DNA of 64,000 bases from Macrotis lagotis (lineage: Eukaryota; Chordata; Mammalia; Peramelemorphia; Peramelidae), in NCBI RefSeq assembly GCF_037893015.1, contig NC_133663.1, positions 226,025,199 to 226,089,198 on the forward strand, written 5' to 3'. Shown here one piece after another: positions 1-13,924 of the stretch (position 1 is the first letter of the stretch; the number at the start of each line of letters is the position of its first letter). The position numbers and the translations under genes are program-made. Under the pieces are notes generated by a model. It saw nothing but the letters and a program-made list of their open reading frames with translations, was not told the DNA's origin and searched no databases.

Positions 1-1514
<1,514 letters not shown>

Positions 1515-1710
1515 CTAGCCATGGTTTACTTTTATAGTATTTTTTCTCCCTATACATTTTTATCATCTGAAAATATTTTTATAAGAATCATTTAAATATT
1601 AAAATGCTAATATTTATTTTAGTTTCTAGTTTTTCTTGTGCTATAGGTCTGTGATTTCATAGGACTAGGAAACTCACAATGAAACAAATTCCTCTATCCA
1701 TGCAGATCAA

Positions 1711-1808
1711 CACTCATTCTCTCTCTCTCCTCTCTCATTCTTTCTTTGTCTCTCTCTTTATATAGATATATTATATGTAGATAAATATATATATATATAT
1801 ATATATAC
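1711..1808. repeat. CT-rich then (AT)n low-complexity tract
   Basis: Pyrimidine-rich ctctctctcctctc from about 1717 passes into tatatatata up to about 1807. It directly precedes a SINE. Confidence 0.8.
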
Positions 1809-1845
1809 CAACACTTACATATATATACACATATGTACATACATT

Positions 1846-2075
1846 ATATGGCAGCAAAGTGGCCAACTGGAAGAACTGAGTTCAAATTCAATCTCAGACA
1901 CTCACTAACAGTGTGATCTGGGTAAGTCATTTAACCCTGTTAGTCTCAGTTTCCTCATCTGTAAAATGAGCTGGAAAAGAAAATGGCAAACTTTTCCAAT
2001 ATCTTTGTCAAGAAAATCCCAAATTGGGTTACAAAGAGTCAGATGTGATCAAAAAATTCAATAACAACAACAGCA
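1846..2075 (+). repeat. Marsupial CORE-SINE with long 3' tail (MAR1-like)
   Basis: A tRNA-like head (gagttcaaattcaatctcag) is followed by the CORE segment (cagtgtgatctgggtaagtc, cagtttcctcatctgtaaaa) and by the marsupial tail 'ctggaaaagaaaatggcaaa ... gaaaatcccaaattgggtta ... gagtcagatgtgatc', ending in (caa)n. This long-tailed type recurs at least nine more times in the window. Confidence 0.8.
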
Positions 2076-2225
2076 AAAATCACACACATATACAAAAATT
2101 ATTTACCTTCTTCACAATATTGGACAATTTCTACATAGAATATATCTGTATTAGTAGAGAAACAACAATCTCTGTGGCATTTAATTTTTAATTCATACAA
2201 ATAAATATATTGTTAGATATTAAAT

Positions 2226-2390
2226 CACATAGAATCGAGTGGAACTTGGTAGTTATCTAGTCCAATCCAAACCTTCAAAGAAAGTCACCCTTCTCCTAAA
2301 TGATAAATTAAGGTCTCCATGGAGGTGGAAATCATTAACCACTGAGGCAGTCCATTCTTTTTGGGATAATTCTGACTATTGAACCTTATT
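2226..2390 (+). repeat. Ancient MIR-like fragment
   Basis: The segment 'cacatagaatcgagtggaac ... ctagtccaatccaaacctt' is a diverged member of the same family as 970-1140. Family assignment is tentative. Confidence 0.35.
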
Positions 2391-3944
2391 GTTAAATAAT
2401 AAGATTTTGCCAATAATGTGTAAGTGTTCAATAATTTAATCTGAATTATCCAGTCAATGACTGGATATAAATTATTTGATCTATCATCAGTTATCTGAAT
2501 ATTTTGACCAAAAATAACACAATACTTTGGTTTTGCAAACGTGACCTCATTCTTGCTTACATGAACTTACATGAACTTGCTTACATGAACTTACATGAAT
2601 TTTTATGTTAATATTTCCTCTTACCTTATTTTAAGATTCCTTAGAAAGAATTAAGTGCATAAAACATGCACATTTTGAATTTGAAGCCCAAACTAGCATC
2701 AAATTAAATAATTTGTGTGAAAAGTACAAAATGTCATACAAAAGCAAAAGATTAATAAGAAAAATTGTCACGACTCAAGAAAATTCCATGTTTTTATAAA
2801 CTTCAGTCATAACAGTTTAATATATTTGAATTTAGACCCAAGTTTTCATGCCATGGTCCTTTCTAGCAGTCTGGGGAAGTCTATGAGCCCTTCCTCAGAA
2901 TAGTTGTTTTAAATGCATAAAATAAGATATACAAGATTTCAAAGGAAAAAAATTTACAATGAAATACACTCATGAAGTTTTTTAAAAAAATAAATAAACC
3001 AAATTCACAGACACCAAATTAAGAATTCTTGATCTAGAGTATAAAGCATTAATTTTTTAAGTGTTCCTGTAAAGCAAATTTTCCTATTCTCTTGTTTGAT
3101 CAAATTTTATAGCTGAGAAGTTAAATAATTCAGATTATTCTATCAATCAAGACTGATTCAGGGAAGATAGGAACTTAAAAAATTCTGACACCAAGTAATC
3201 AGTCTAGATAAAGTATGAAGTAATGAATAATAGGCACACTTTCTCATTTTCTCCACTTTGCTTTAACAATCAAAGAATAGTAATACTTTGGTATCTCTAA
3301 GTAATCTCTAGACTCTTGAAGATGTGGAAGCTCTTACCTTACTCATGATTATCCTTATGAGGGAGGAAGTGTGAGGCTAGTCCTTAGCCTTAATTTGTAA
3401 GCTTTAAAGAAAGAGTCCTGGTCAATAATCTGTTACTTCTCTTTCTACTGGGTCAGGAACATGGATTGGAAGGAACACATTTGAATTTTGCTTATCACCC
3501 AAATCAGGAAGCAGGCACATTGTTCTACCCAGGGCTAAGAGCAGGAGGGGGGAAAATGGGTCACTGGCTAGGTCCCAAATATAAAGAGCTTACATATTAC
3601 TGGCATAAGCAGAGTTAAGTAGTGACTAGGACTGGGCAGTAGAGGAGAACTAAAAAATTCAGTCTTCTAGGGGTTTAAGAATATGTAAATTCAGTTATGA
3701 TTCTCCCTCTTTAACTGGACTAACAAAAATAGTTGATATTTTACATGATCCTTTAAAGTTGGCAAAACACTTTGCATACATCATTATGGTTGAATTTCAC
3801 AAAATACTGTAAAATAAATATTTAAAAACATTTTTAAAAACATTTAAAAATAAAAATATTAATAACTCCCTTTTACCGATTTAGGAAACCAAGACTCAGA
3901 AAAGGTTGCTTATAGTCATATGAGTAATAAATCAATTACCCAAC

Positions 3945-4710
3945 AAGCATTGAATTATGCATTATATGCTAGTCATTAGTTTAGGCAAAGGCAATATAAA
4001 GACAAAAATCAAACAGTGCCTCCCCTTGGGGAGTTTATAGTCCATCGAGAAAACATTATGTACAAGTATAAATTTATATGAAATAAATCTAAAGTAATTT
4101 GGCTAGGGAAAGGAAGGAAATGGGAGTCAGTCAAGATTTCACGTACTGGAAGGCACTTGAAATGAGTTTTGAAAGAATCCAGAGAATATGAAAGTAATAA
4201 AGAAGAAATAAATTACAAGCAAAGGCATAGAGATGAAGGATGGCTTGTATGTGAAGAACAAGATCATTTTGACTAGAACATCGACTAGTATGAGGAGGGA
4301 AGGGGATGTAATATATTAAAAAAAGTAGAATGGAATTGGTTTGTGAAGGGTTTTACAAGACAAACAAAATATGTTTTTGATTCCAGAGGTAATAGGGAGC
4401 CACTGGAGTTAATTGAGCAAGGAAGCAACCTAAACTTAAGGAAGATTACTTTGGCAATTTTGTAGAGGACGGATTGGTGAGGGAAGAATTTTGACTATTA
4501 TGAAAGCTATTGTAATAGTGCAAGTGAGAAGTGATGAAGATCAGTTAGGAAAGGGATCTTATGCCTAAAATAAAGGAATAGAAATAGCAGATGATATGAA
4601 GGTATGGGAGAATAAAGAGTAGAGAATAATTTTGAGATTGAGAACTTAGATGGTTAGAAGGTTAGTAGTAACTTCAATAGCAATAAGTAAATTCAGAAAA
4701 TTAAGTTTAG
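3945..4710 (+). repeat. Long ancient interspersed repeat, family unresolved (copy 1)
   Basis: The block reads 'caacaagcattgaattatgc ... gcctccccttggggagttta' and later 'gaagggttttacaagacaaa ... gccactggagttaattgagc'. It aligns by eye with 17085-17270 and 19548-20150. The family is one with a 'last-in-tissue' style inventory motif common in marsupial genomes, but I cannot name it with certainty. Confidence 0.5.
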
Positions 4711-4819
4711 GGGAAAATATTTTGAGTTGCCAACAGTATACATCTCAAAATATCTAGTAGATAGTTGATGATGTGGAACAGCAGAGTCAGGTGTCAGTCT
4801 AAGCATTTCAAACAGTGAT

Positions 4820-4925
4820 TGAAAGGCACCTTATCTAAGGTCACACAGTAAGTCCAAGAATGGATTTGAATTTAGGCCTCCCTGAATCCAAGTCCAGCAC
4901 CCTATCAGTTGTGCCACCTAGCTGA
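4820..4925 (-). repeat. SINE/MIR 5'-half fragment, antisense
   Basis: Reads 'aaggtcacacagtaagtcc ... gtccagcaccctatcagttg tgccacctagctg', the reverse complement of the tRNA-like head and CORE. Confidence 0.65.
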
Positions 4926-5037
4926 ATGACATTCTGATATCAAGTAGTAATTTGTGACCTGGATAAGACTTAATGATTTTTCATAATTGGAGATTGGGAT
5001 TGCTTGGGGGGAAGGGAGGAATTACTTGTATAGTCCA

Positions 5038-5225
5038 TAACAACAATAACCACTAACATTTATATAGCACTTATTTTGTGCTAAGCACATTTTACAATTA
5101 TTATTTCAATTTATCATTCCCAATTTACAAATGAGGAAACTGAATTGAAGAAGTTAAGTGATTTTCCCAGGGTCATACAATTAATAAGGGTCTGAGGTCA
5201 TATATGAACTCAGATCTTCTTAATT
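5038..5225 (-). repeat. MIR, antisense
   Basis: Has the full antisense MIR layout: 'tagcacttattttgtgctaa', 'aaatgaggaaactgaattg', 'cagggtcatacaattaataa', 'atgaactcagatcttc'. Confidence 0.75.
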
Positions 5226-5479
5226 TCAAGAAGAATTATATTCTTTTGAACCTATCTTCTTCTCTCTCCATTCCTTAAACACTAAATCACAGGCCTGCTT
5301 TGAAACTCTTTTAAATACCTTATTTTTTTACTAATAAATACCTTTTGTTTTATGAATTTTCTCCTCTATCTCTCTCCTACAATTTCCAGAGAGCAAAATA
5401 TTTTTACAGGCATTCTGTTCATGTGTCATGGATCCCTTTGACAATCTAGTGGAACCAATATATCTCTTCTTAGAATAAT

Positions 5480-6185
5480 GTTTTTACATAATTGAAAGAA
5501 ATGTTATATATACTTCAGTTAGAAATTAGTGAAAATATACATGGAACCCAATTAAGAATTCCTATTTTTATCACAAATACATTTTTAAGAAAAAGAATCA
5601 ACAAAACTGATCAATACATAAAAAACAATTTGTTCAATATTCCTATTTCAATAAATCAGCATCATTGCAAAGGGGTCAGAGGACTTTTATTTCTTCTTTG
5701 AGTTTTGGCTTATTCTTTGTAATTTTGCAAGCTTCATTTGTAAATGGTTGTTGTTGCTTCTCTTTCCTTTTACATGTAATTATTTTGATTAGTGTTTTCT
5801 TGATTCTGATTCAAACTTTCCTTCAATTCATATAAGTCTTTCCATTCTTCTCAGTATCCATCATGTCCATCATGTTGTCATTTCCTTTGTTTTTAGGTTT
5901 TTTGCAAGGCAATTGGATCAAGTGGCTTGCCCAAGGCCACACAGCTAGGTAATTACAAAGTGTCTGAGGTCGCATTTGAACTCAGGTCCTCCTGACTCCA
6001 GGGCTGGTGCTCTATCCACTGCGCCACCTAGCTGCTCCATGTTGTCATTTCTTAGAGCAGAGTAATACTCTATTACATTTACGTACCATTTGTTTAGCCA
6101 TTCCCCAAGTGATGAGCATATATTGTGTTTCCAGTTCTTTGTTACTATAAAATAAATTTGCTACTCTAAAACATAAAATTGCCAT
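5480..6185 (-). repeat. L1 3' region, antisense, split by a SINE
   Basis: The two halves read 'aaaactgatcaatacataaa ... gattctgattcaaactttcc' and 'tactctattacatttacgta ... gccattccccaagtgatgag'. This is the antisense of the 3' end of L1 ORF2 and its 3' UTR, as at 13925-14735. A SINE is inserted at 5885-6038. The small open frame at 5492-5701 lies in this remnant and is not a gene. Confidence 0.7.
5885..6038 (-). mobile_element. Marsupial CORE-SINE nested in L1, with 13-bp TSD
   Basis: Antisense SINE: 'ggcttgcccaaggccacaca' and 'ctatccactgcgccacctag'. It is flanked by the duplication atgttgtcatttc at 5872-5884 and 6039-6051. The clean duplication dates this insertion after the L1 it interrupts. 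Confidence 0.92.
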
Positions 6186-6554
6186 ACATACTTTGGTGCT
6201 TATTTTTTTATTTTTAAGTTATGAAATAAAACTAGAATTTCCAGGACTCAGCAGAATTTAAAAAAAGTGTTTGTATATGAAACTACAAATCTATTATGTA
6301 CAGTTTGTTATTTCTTTTAAATATATAATAATCATGTAAATTTTTCTTTTTTCTTCCTTCTCCTCCCTCTATACATAAATATGTACATTTATACACACAT
6401 TGTAAAATAATTCTACACATACTTCTATTTATCAATTCCTTCTCTGAATGTAGATAATTTTTTTCTTCATATATCCTTTGAAGTTTATTTATTATTAGGT
6501 ATTTATAATAGTCAAAATGACGTAGTTGCTCGAAATTGCCCTTAAAATAATATT

Positions 6555-7000
6555 ACTATTACTATACACATTGTTCTCTTTTTGGTGGAACTGTGAACTG
6601 ATCCAAACATTAGTATAACAATTTAGTTTCATGTCCTAACTGCCTGTAGTTTGACCCAGCACTACCTCAGTTAGTTCTATATCTAAAGTTGATAAGGGAA
6701 AGAAGAAAAGAATTATATGTTCTAAAATCTTTATAGCAAACAAATAACTGAAAATCGTGGGGATGCATGTCAATTGGGAAATGACTGAACAAGTTGTGTT
6801 ATATGATTATGATGGAATACTATTGTGCTATAAAAATGATAAACTCATTAATTTTAGAAAAACATAGAGAGACTTGCATGAAATAATGAAGAATAAAATG
6901 AACAGAAGCAAGAAAATGTTACATACAGTAATACCAATAGTAGTTTAAGAATTTGTGGACCCCTTGAGGTAAGTGCTTGGAATGTAATCTCTGTGTGTGT
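6555..7000 (+). repeat. L1 ORF2 3' end and 3' UTR, sense remnant
   Basis: Contains 'tttttggtggaactgtgaac', 'caattgggaaatgactgaac' and 'gatggaatactattgtgcta', which parallel the intact-order copy at 59200-59640. It is heavily mutated. Confidence 0.65.
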
Positions 7001-7730
7001 GTACATTGAAGGGTGTGTACATTTTAGTGAAATCTAATTTTCTATCAATAGTGATAGTAACATGAACCAGTTGATAAGAAATCCCCTCTCCCTGCTACAC
7101 TCAACCATAAAAATAGAGAGACTCCTCACATGTTTACTCCATAAATCTTGCTGAATTGTGATTTGCTATCTTGATCTTCAATGAGATCAGAAACTCCACT
7201 CTATGGCCAACAAATTGCCTTTCAGAATGGCAATAAGAAAAGTAGTTGGCCCTCTACATTATCATCTCTGTATGAATCAAATTTGCCTTCCAAATATCCA
7301 GAGCAAATTTATTTCCAAAGGGTTGTGAAACCATGAAAGAGTCAAGAATTTGGGAAGCAAAATAGAGGGAGTGAGCAGTTAAATAGATAAAATATATTTT
7401 CTCTGAAGGTGTTGAAGAACTATAGTCACATGATATATAATAGAAAAATGTCTTACTGATGACTGATTTAGGGAACTTATGTCAATGCATAAGCAAAATC
7501 AATTCTTCAGGAAGGGACAATCTCATAAAGGCCGTGGCATATTTGAAGAAAAAATATTCTTTTAGTTAAATGTCCTAAAGTCTTTCTGCAATGCAACCCC
7601 CCCCCCCATACACAGTGAAGTTCAAAACATGTTGACTCCACCATAGAGTCTGTCCAAGGGGGTTTTTCCCAGCTAGATGGTGGCTTGGTGGTTAGAAAAC
7701 TCAGCCTCAAGACAGGAAGATCTGCGTTGA

Positions 7731-7796
7731 AAGAAAGAAAGAAAGAAAGAAAGAAGGAAGGAAGGAAGGAAGGAAGGAAGGAAGGAAGGAAGAAAA

Positions 7797-7837
<41 letters not shown>

Positions 7838-7900
7838 AAGAAAGAAAGAAAGAAGGAAGGAAAGAAAGAGAGAGAAAAGAAAAGAAAAGAAAAGAAAAAC
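7731..7900. repeat. (GAAA)n/(GGAA)n purine microsatellite
   Basis: A run of gaaa, ggaa and gata tetramers, almost all purine on the plus strand apart from a few T. Low-complexity reading frames here are artefacts of the repeat. A ten-base C run sits nearby at about 7599-7608. Confidence 0.95.
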
Positions 7901-8334
7901 CCAATAGCTCATGTCTAGTGATAGTCTGTTGCAAAATAGTACTAAATCCAAAAATGGTTCCTTCTAGCAGCTCTCCTGAACTCTAAATCTAAAAATTCTT
8001 TGATCTTTCCACTATTAAAAGGCATAATCTTTAGGAAGAGTAACTCTTTAAACTGTTAATTGTTATTTGCACATTTAAAATGAGACTACTCTCTGAGAGC
8101 AGGCTTTAATAGAGAAAAGGTACAAAGAATAAAAGAGCCACATATACACTGGTCATTTCTGTATTCAGGAAAGGCAGAAGATGAAACAGGAAGCAGAGGT
8201 CACTAGAATATGATATCTACCTCCTTCAGAATTTTATCAAGGGGTATTTCTTCTTACTATGGACATTACTAAAAGATTGAGCAAAAATGAAATAGAAACT
8301 ACAAATAAAACAAGTAGAATGAAAGAGAAGAAAA

Positions 8335-8550
8335 TAAACATTTATATAGCTCTGTGCTAAGCACTTTACAGTTATTATCTCATTTGATCCTCACAAACAA
8401 CCTTAGGAAGTAAATACTATCATTAATCCTATATTACAGATTAGGAAACTGAGGCAAACAGAGGTGGTGACTTGCTCAAAGTCACACAGTTAATAAATAT
8501 TTAAGGCCAGCTTGAAGTTAGGTGACCTACTTCTATCTTCTGTGCCACTT
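8335..8550 (-). repeat. MIR, antisense
   Basis: 'gctctgtgctaagcacttta', 'ttatctcatttgatcctcac', 'ttaggaaactgaggcaaaca' and 'aaagtcacacagttaataaa' appear in antisense MIR order. Confidence 0.8.
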
Positions 8551-8929
8551 AAAACATAATTACAATAAAAAACAATTCAAAAACAGAATTTTGAATGGGA
8601 TGGTATCATTGTTCAAAACGCTTTTTAATTTAAATCTGAGGAAACTGAGAAGGATCCTGGAAGCAGGATGAGGAGAATAGGGAGGGTCTGAACCAGAGTA
8701 GATATTGCCTGAAAGTCACAGGAAGAAGCAGAGTACAAGTTAGTTTTCTATTTTAACAAAATATTCTTGGTAATTAGATGCTAACTTCAGTTTTTCTACT
8801 TTCTGAAGGGGTTAGAGTAATCTCAAGGCCTTTTACCTCAATACCCTGGAGCAAAGTCTTGATTTTCTTGCCTTACCTATGACTTTAGTTCTAAACTTAG
8901 AGCTCTTTCCACTAAATTATACTTATCAT

Positions 8930-9160
8930 TCAGACCATCCAATGAAAACAATACATTGATGAGAAAGATCTGAGTTCAAATCCAAACTCAGATACTTATT
9001 GAGAGACCCTGGGCAAGTCAATCTCTGTATGTCAGTTTCCTCTTTTATAAATAGGAATAATAGTAGCACTTACCTCTCAGGATGAGGATGAAATAAGATA
9101 ATCATCATTAAAGTGCTTTACAACTTTAGAGCACTCTATAAATAAACACTATCATTTTTT
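8930..9160 (+). repeat. MIR, sense
   Basis: Sense order: 'ctgagttcaaatccaaactc', 'accctgggcaagtcaatctc', 'cagtttcctcttttataaat', ending 'aataaacactatcatt'. Confidence 0.75.
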
Positions 9161-9178
9161 ATAAAGAAGGCTCTTAAG

Positions 9179-9352
9179 GGGCAGCTAGGTGGCACAGAGG
9201 GGCAGCTAGGTGGTACAATGGATAGAGCACTGGCCTTGGAGTCAGGAGTTCCTGAGTTCAAATCTGGCCTCAGACACTTAATAATTACCTAGCTGTGTGG
9301 CCTTGGGCAAGCCACTTAACCCCACTGCCTTGCAAAAAAAAAAAAAAGTAAA
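9179..9352 (+). mobile_element. Marsupial CORE-SINE with duplicated 5' head
   Basis: Near-consensus copy ending in an A14 tail. The first about 21 bases are present twice: ggggcagctaggtggcacaga, then ggggcagctaggtggtacaa. Target-site duplication: aagaaggctcttaa just before 9179 and again after the A tail near 9355. The doubled head is unusual; see findings. Confidence 0.92.
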
Positions 9353-9423
9353 ATAAGAAGGCTCTTAAAAATTCCCAGAAGAGGTTCATAGGCTTTACCA
9401 TTCTGTCAAAGAGATCCATCACA

Positions 9424-9450
9424 AACACACACACACACACACACACACAT
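9424..9450. repeat. (AC)n microsatellite
   Basis: About 13 CA units. Confidence 0.9.
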
Positions 9451-9794
9451 ACACAAATATGAACAATGCCTGTTTAATGCCTTGTACTTTCAGGTATATT
9501 TGCATTATAAACAGAGGTCTGACAAGGAAAAGAATTCCAAGGAAGGATTCAGAACCAGTTTGTTTTTTTCCCTGACTTCAAATCAATGCCATTTACCCTG
9601 TATTGTGCCATGTGACTGGTTCTCTCTCATAACCACTGTCTTTTTTCCTTTCTCCCTTCTCACCAAAACCAAATATTTTTTAAAAATCCTCAAGCACATC
9701 GAATAACAAACCACATACATGCACAAAAGTCAGCATTAAAAAAAAAAAAACAAACACCCATCAATTTGTACAATTACAATCTAACAAAAACGAA

Positions 9795-9870
9795 GGTGAA
9801 CAGAAGTTAAATGACTTGCCCAATCACACTGCTAAGATCTGAGGCCAGATTCAAACTCAGGTTTTTCTGA
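9795..9870 (-). repeat. MIR fragment, antisense
   Basis: 'gaagttaaatgacttgccca' and 'ccagattcaaactcaggttt'. Confidence 0.6.
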
Positions 9871-10639
9871 TGGAAAAATAAGGAGACAGTTAATGAAATC
9901 TGTTTTCTTTCAGAAACTGATAGAAGGTATAAATTGGAAGAAGGAAAAAACAACCTTAAGAACAACCAATAGAACAAAAGAGAAAAAAGAAAGCAAATCC
10001 CAAATATAGCTGTTGGTAGACCAACAGCTTTAGGCCAGTACAAATCCTACTAAGTTCCTGTGTAAAGGATAATTCATTGCTACCAATCTCTACTACATAC
10101 CATTTCTGTTTGTTCCATTTGATTGGGATTCAATTCAATCAGAATAATCTGATAACTGCTGAAAGAAAATAAGCTGTAATCACCGTTGTCATGCCCCAGC
10201 TGGCTTTCTCATCTTTTTTTGACTGACAAGCCTGAAATGACCACATTACTCAGTTGCCCCAAGTGAATATTGTTCTACAGGACTTTACACAATCCTACAG
10301 GAAACCACATTCAAACTTGACTAATGCTTGCTGGTTTGATTGACCTCAACAAAAATAGAGGTAAAAACATTTTATAAAGACTCCAATTTAGAGAGGTAAT
10401 GGTTAGAACTGTTTGAGAGGTAGTAGGACTCTGAATAAAATTCAAAAATCCTGCCTTTGTTTATATAGCATTTCTATGAAAAGAATAATAAAATATAATA
10501 GGCAAAAAGTTCCTTTCTGACATGGAAGTCTCCCATATGAGTCAGGAAGCAGTTAGGTAAGACCAAAGAACACAGAGAATTAGTAATAAGTGTTAACTTA
10601 AGACTTGGACCAATTTAGGCTTGAGAATACAATAGAGAT

Positions 10640-10892
10640 AATGGCTTTTGTTGCTGGTTAGTAATTTCAGTCATGTCTGATTCTTAATTGATCCCATTTG
10701 TGATCTTCTTGGCAAGGATACTAGATGCCATTTCCTCCTCCAGCTAATTTTACAGATAAATAAATTGTGGCAAACAGGTTAAGAGACTTACTCAGGGTCA
10801 CACAGATAGTAAGGGTCTGTGGTCAGAATTCAGGAAGATGAGTCTTTCTAACTTCAGGCCTGGCACTCTATTCACTGTACCATCTAGTTGTC
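10640..10892 (-). repeat. Long-tailed CORE-SINE, antisense
   Basis: Antisense order of the MAR1-like unit: 'tttcagtcatgtctgattct', 'gatcttcttggcaaggatac', 'cacagatagtaagggtctgt' and 'attcactgtaccatctagtt'. Confidence 0.8.
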
Positions 10893-11894
10893 CATATAAG
10901 AAATGCATATTTGTAACTTGAAGCATTGAACAATGCAACTGGGGACATCCCTTTCTCCAGTTTATGTTAAATACCAACATTATAAGGTATATCTTTGAGT
11001 GGTTGGGTGATCAGGAATCATTATTACAGCTGTTTTCTTTGGTTATCTTATAACTTCTTTTTGAGTTTGTTGACTCTAGACCTATGATTTCATCAGTGAA
11101 GGGACTTCCTCTATCAAGCACTGTGTCTGTTAACTTATAGTCTTAGGGAGTTAATCTAGGGCTCTGAGTAACTTGCTCAGAATCCTACAGCCAGTATCTC
11201 TCAGGGGAGGGTTTTGAAACCCCCGTTATAGTGGTTTAGATGTCAGCTCCCTTCATACTATAATACCATGCTGCCTATAGTTTTTTTAGAGTTCAATGTT
11301 TTGATGACCTAAGTAAAAAATCATCCAAATTGACACAACACATAAAACCTTTTGGGGACAGGGAGAAGCAGCCAAGTAAAGTAATAGTTCATTTTGTATA
11401 AGTTGCAATCCTATGTTAAGCAGCTAGTTACTTAACCTTTTTTTCATTCCAACAAATCTAGATTTGTAGCATCAGAACTACATTATAAACAAAAATTCCA
11501 AGTGTCATTGTTGACACAATTCTGGATTCCAATCAATACTTGCGATAAATCAAAGAAATTCCTCAAAAATGTATCAGACATTAAATTGTACTTAGTGCTA
11601 GAGGAGAAAGAAAATTTAAAAAAGGCAAAGCTTAATATCTAGAAGGCAGATATATATTTCTATATATGTGCATGTGTGGTGATACTATATAATATGCATG
11701 TGTATTCTTATACATATGTATACACTTGAATGCATTTATATAGTCTACATTGATATTTTACAAATATGTCATATCTATCTTCTTTGCCTTTATTATACAA
11801 CATATTATATTTTTTATATGTATATATAACATTTTCTCTATAACCTAATATGTGTGTAAATGTGTACAACGTCTTATGAATAAATATTTACATG

Positions 11895-12050
11895 TTTAAT
11901 GTAGTGATAAGAGTTCCAAATTTGGATCTCTACTTACATCCTGGGTGATTTTGGGCAAGACATTTAACTTCAGGATTCTTGACCATAATACAAAGGGTTT
12001 GGACTGACTGATTAATGCTTTGAGAGGATAAGTAAGAATCTCATATGTGA
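11895..12050 (+). repeat. MIR fragment, sense
   Basis: 'tgggtgattttgggcaagac' with the diverged 3' CORE. Just upstream (11640-11890) the sequence is AT-rich low complexity. Confidence 0.5.
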
Positions 12051-12083
12051 AATACATTTGAAGCAGTCTTTTAAGAATGAATA

Positions 12084-12328
12084 GGGCAGCTAGGAGGCAA
12101 AGTGGATAAAATATTGGCCTAGAGTTAGACTCTTCCTCCTGAGTTCAAATCTGGCCTCAGATACTTATTAGCTGTATGAACAGGATCAAATCCCTTAAGC
12201 CTGCTTGTCTCAGTTTTCCCCATCTGTAAAATGATCTGGAGAAGAAAATGACAAACCACTTCAATATCCTTGCCAAGAAAACCCCAAATTAATTCACAAA
12301 GAGTCAGAGATGACTGAAAAAAATGACT
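12084..12328 (+). mobile_element. Long-tailed CORE-SINE (MAR1-like)
   Basis: 'agggcagctaggaggcaaag' through 'cagttttccccatctgtaaa', 'ccttgccaagaaaaccccaa' and 'gagtcagagatgactgaaaa'. A possible target duplication is aagaatgaat / aagaataaga. Confidence 0.85.
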
Positions 12329-12384
12329 TCAAGAATAAGAATTTTACCTATTACACTCATCATATAATATATATACATATATTA

Positions 12385-12625
12385 TATATAATATTAGCTA
12401 ACATTTACATAGTACTTATATTTGCCAGTCACTGTGCAGAGTGTTTTACAATTATTATCTCATTTAGGAATAACCCTGCAAGGCAGGTGCAATTATTCCT
12501 ACCTTACATCTAGAAAAACTAAGGTGAACAAAAGTTAAATGACTTTCCCAATAACACAGCTAAAACCTGAGGCTAGATTCAAATTCAGGCTTTTCTGATG
12601 CCAGGCACTCTAACTTGCATATTGT
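12385..12625 (-). repeat. MIR, antisense
   Basis: 'agctaacatttacatagtac', 'attattatctcatttaggaa' and 'gctagattcaaattcaggct'. Confidence 0.75.
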
Positions 12626-12698
12626 TTTGTATTGTATTGGGCTATAGTTATCTTTATTTTAAAAATCTACTTTATTGATAGTGTTAATTTTATACCAT

Positions 12699-12860
12699 CT
12701 TTTTTTTTAGGTTTTTTTTTTTTTGCAAGGCAAATGCGGCTAAGTGGCTTGCCCAAGGCCACACAGCTAGGTAATTATTAAGTGTCTGAGACTGGATTTG
12801 AACCCAGGTACTCCTGACTCCAAGGCTGGTACTTTATCTACTACACCACCTAGCCGCCCC
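12699..12860 (-). mobile_element. Marsupial CORE-SINE, antisense, with TSD
   Basis: Poly-T, then 'gtggcttgcccaaggccaca' to 'acaccacctagccgcccc'. It is bounded by aattttataccat on both sides (just before about 12699, and at 12861-12873). Confidence 0.92.
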
Positions 12861-13135
12861 AATTTTATACCATATTTATTTCAAAATATTCTGCTTTTTC
12901 CATCCAACATAGCAAACCTCTTGTCAAAAAGAATAAAAAAGAAAGATATTTTTAAAAGCAGTTCAGCAAAACTGATCAATACACTAATCTTGGTAGCATA
13001 TTTAGTATTCCACACCATAGCCCCCACTTCTACAAAGAAGGAAGATTGTTGTATATTTTCAACTATACTCCAAGGCCAATAACTTTTTGCTTCTATTCAG
13101 TTTTTTTTATTATGAATGCATCAAACATCAGTATT
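12861..13135 (-). repeat. L1 3' UTR fragment, antisense
   Basis: 'agcagttcagcaaaactgat' and 'attccacaccatagccccca' belong to the same antisense L1 3' type as 5480-6185. Confidence 0.55.
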
Positions 13136-13177
13136 TTGATGAATAAGAACAGAAAAGTGGACTGAAAGCCACAAATT

Positions 13178-13179
<2 letters not shown>

Positions 13180-13232
<53 letters not shown>
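13180..13232. repeat. (TA)n microsatellite
   Basis: About 26 TA units. Confidence 0.95.
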
Positions 13233-13235
<3 letters not shown>

Positions 13236-13544
13236 CATGTACATATGTATTTATACATACATACATATAAATAAATTTAATACTATAATAACAAAACTAG
13301 CCTGCTTATCTGTGTCCCACTTTTGAACTTCTTTCTATTTTCTTCTTTATATTTTCAAAATATTTCTTTGGTATTCATATCTTTTCTCTTTTTTTTTCAT
13401 CAATATCATTACTTACCAATTTCTACCTACTCCCTAATAGATCTCCTTTTAACAATTTGTATTAATCAAAACAAATCAATTCCTTTACTTATCTGAAAAT
13501 GTCTAGCTAATTCTTCACCTCTAGGCCATCACTAACTTATTATA

Positions 13545-13765
13545 TAAGGCAGAATGCTAATTGCTACACAAATATTTTGGTTATCACAATAAACCAGAAA
13601 ACTGGATGCTATTATTATTCTCATTTTAGAATTGAGGAAACCAGGGTAACCAGAGATAAGATAACTTGCCCAGGATCACATAACCAGGAAGTGTCTGGCT
13701 GGATTTTAATTCAGATCTTCTTGTCTCCAAGTCAAGCAGTTTTTTTATTGCCCACCTAGCTGTCT
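13545..13765 (-). repeat. MIR, antisense
   Basis: 'attattctcattttagaatt', 'cttgcccaggatcacataac' and 'ttgcccacctagctgtct'. Confidence 0.7.
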
Positions 13766-13924
13766 AGTGTAACTGTCTCCTCACAACCCTACCAATATTG
13801 AGAGTTCTTTTGTTCTCTCTCCTAATTTTCAGAGTCTATTGAAACCTTAGAGTTGTTTTTATTTTTCATTTCTCTTATTATTAGTGATTTGGAGCATTAG
13901 TTTTGTAGTTGTTAATATTTACAG

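Noticed and set aside
7673..7951. Ser/Phe/Leu-rich minus-strand frames
   Set aside because: Pure products of the GAAA/GGAA microsatellite.
9190..9260. tRNA-like A and B box sequences in SINE heads, considered as tRNA genes
   Set aside because: They are SINE heads with the CORE segment attached; no cloverleaf with intact acceptor stem was seen.
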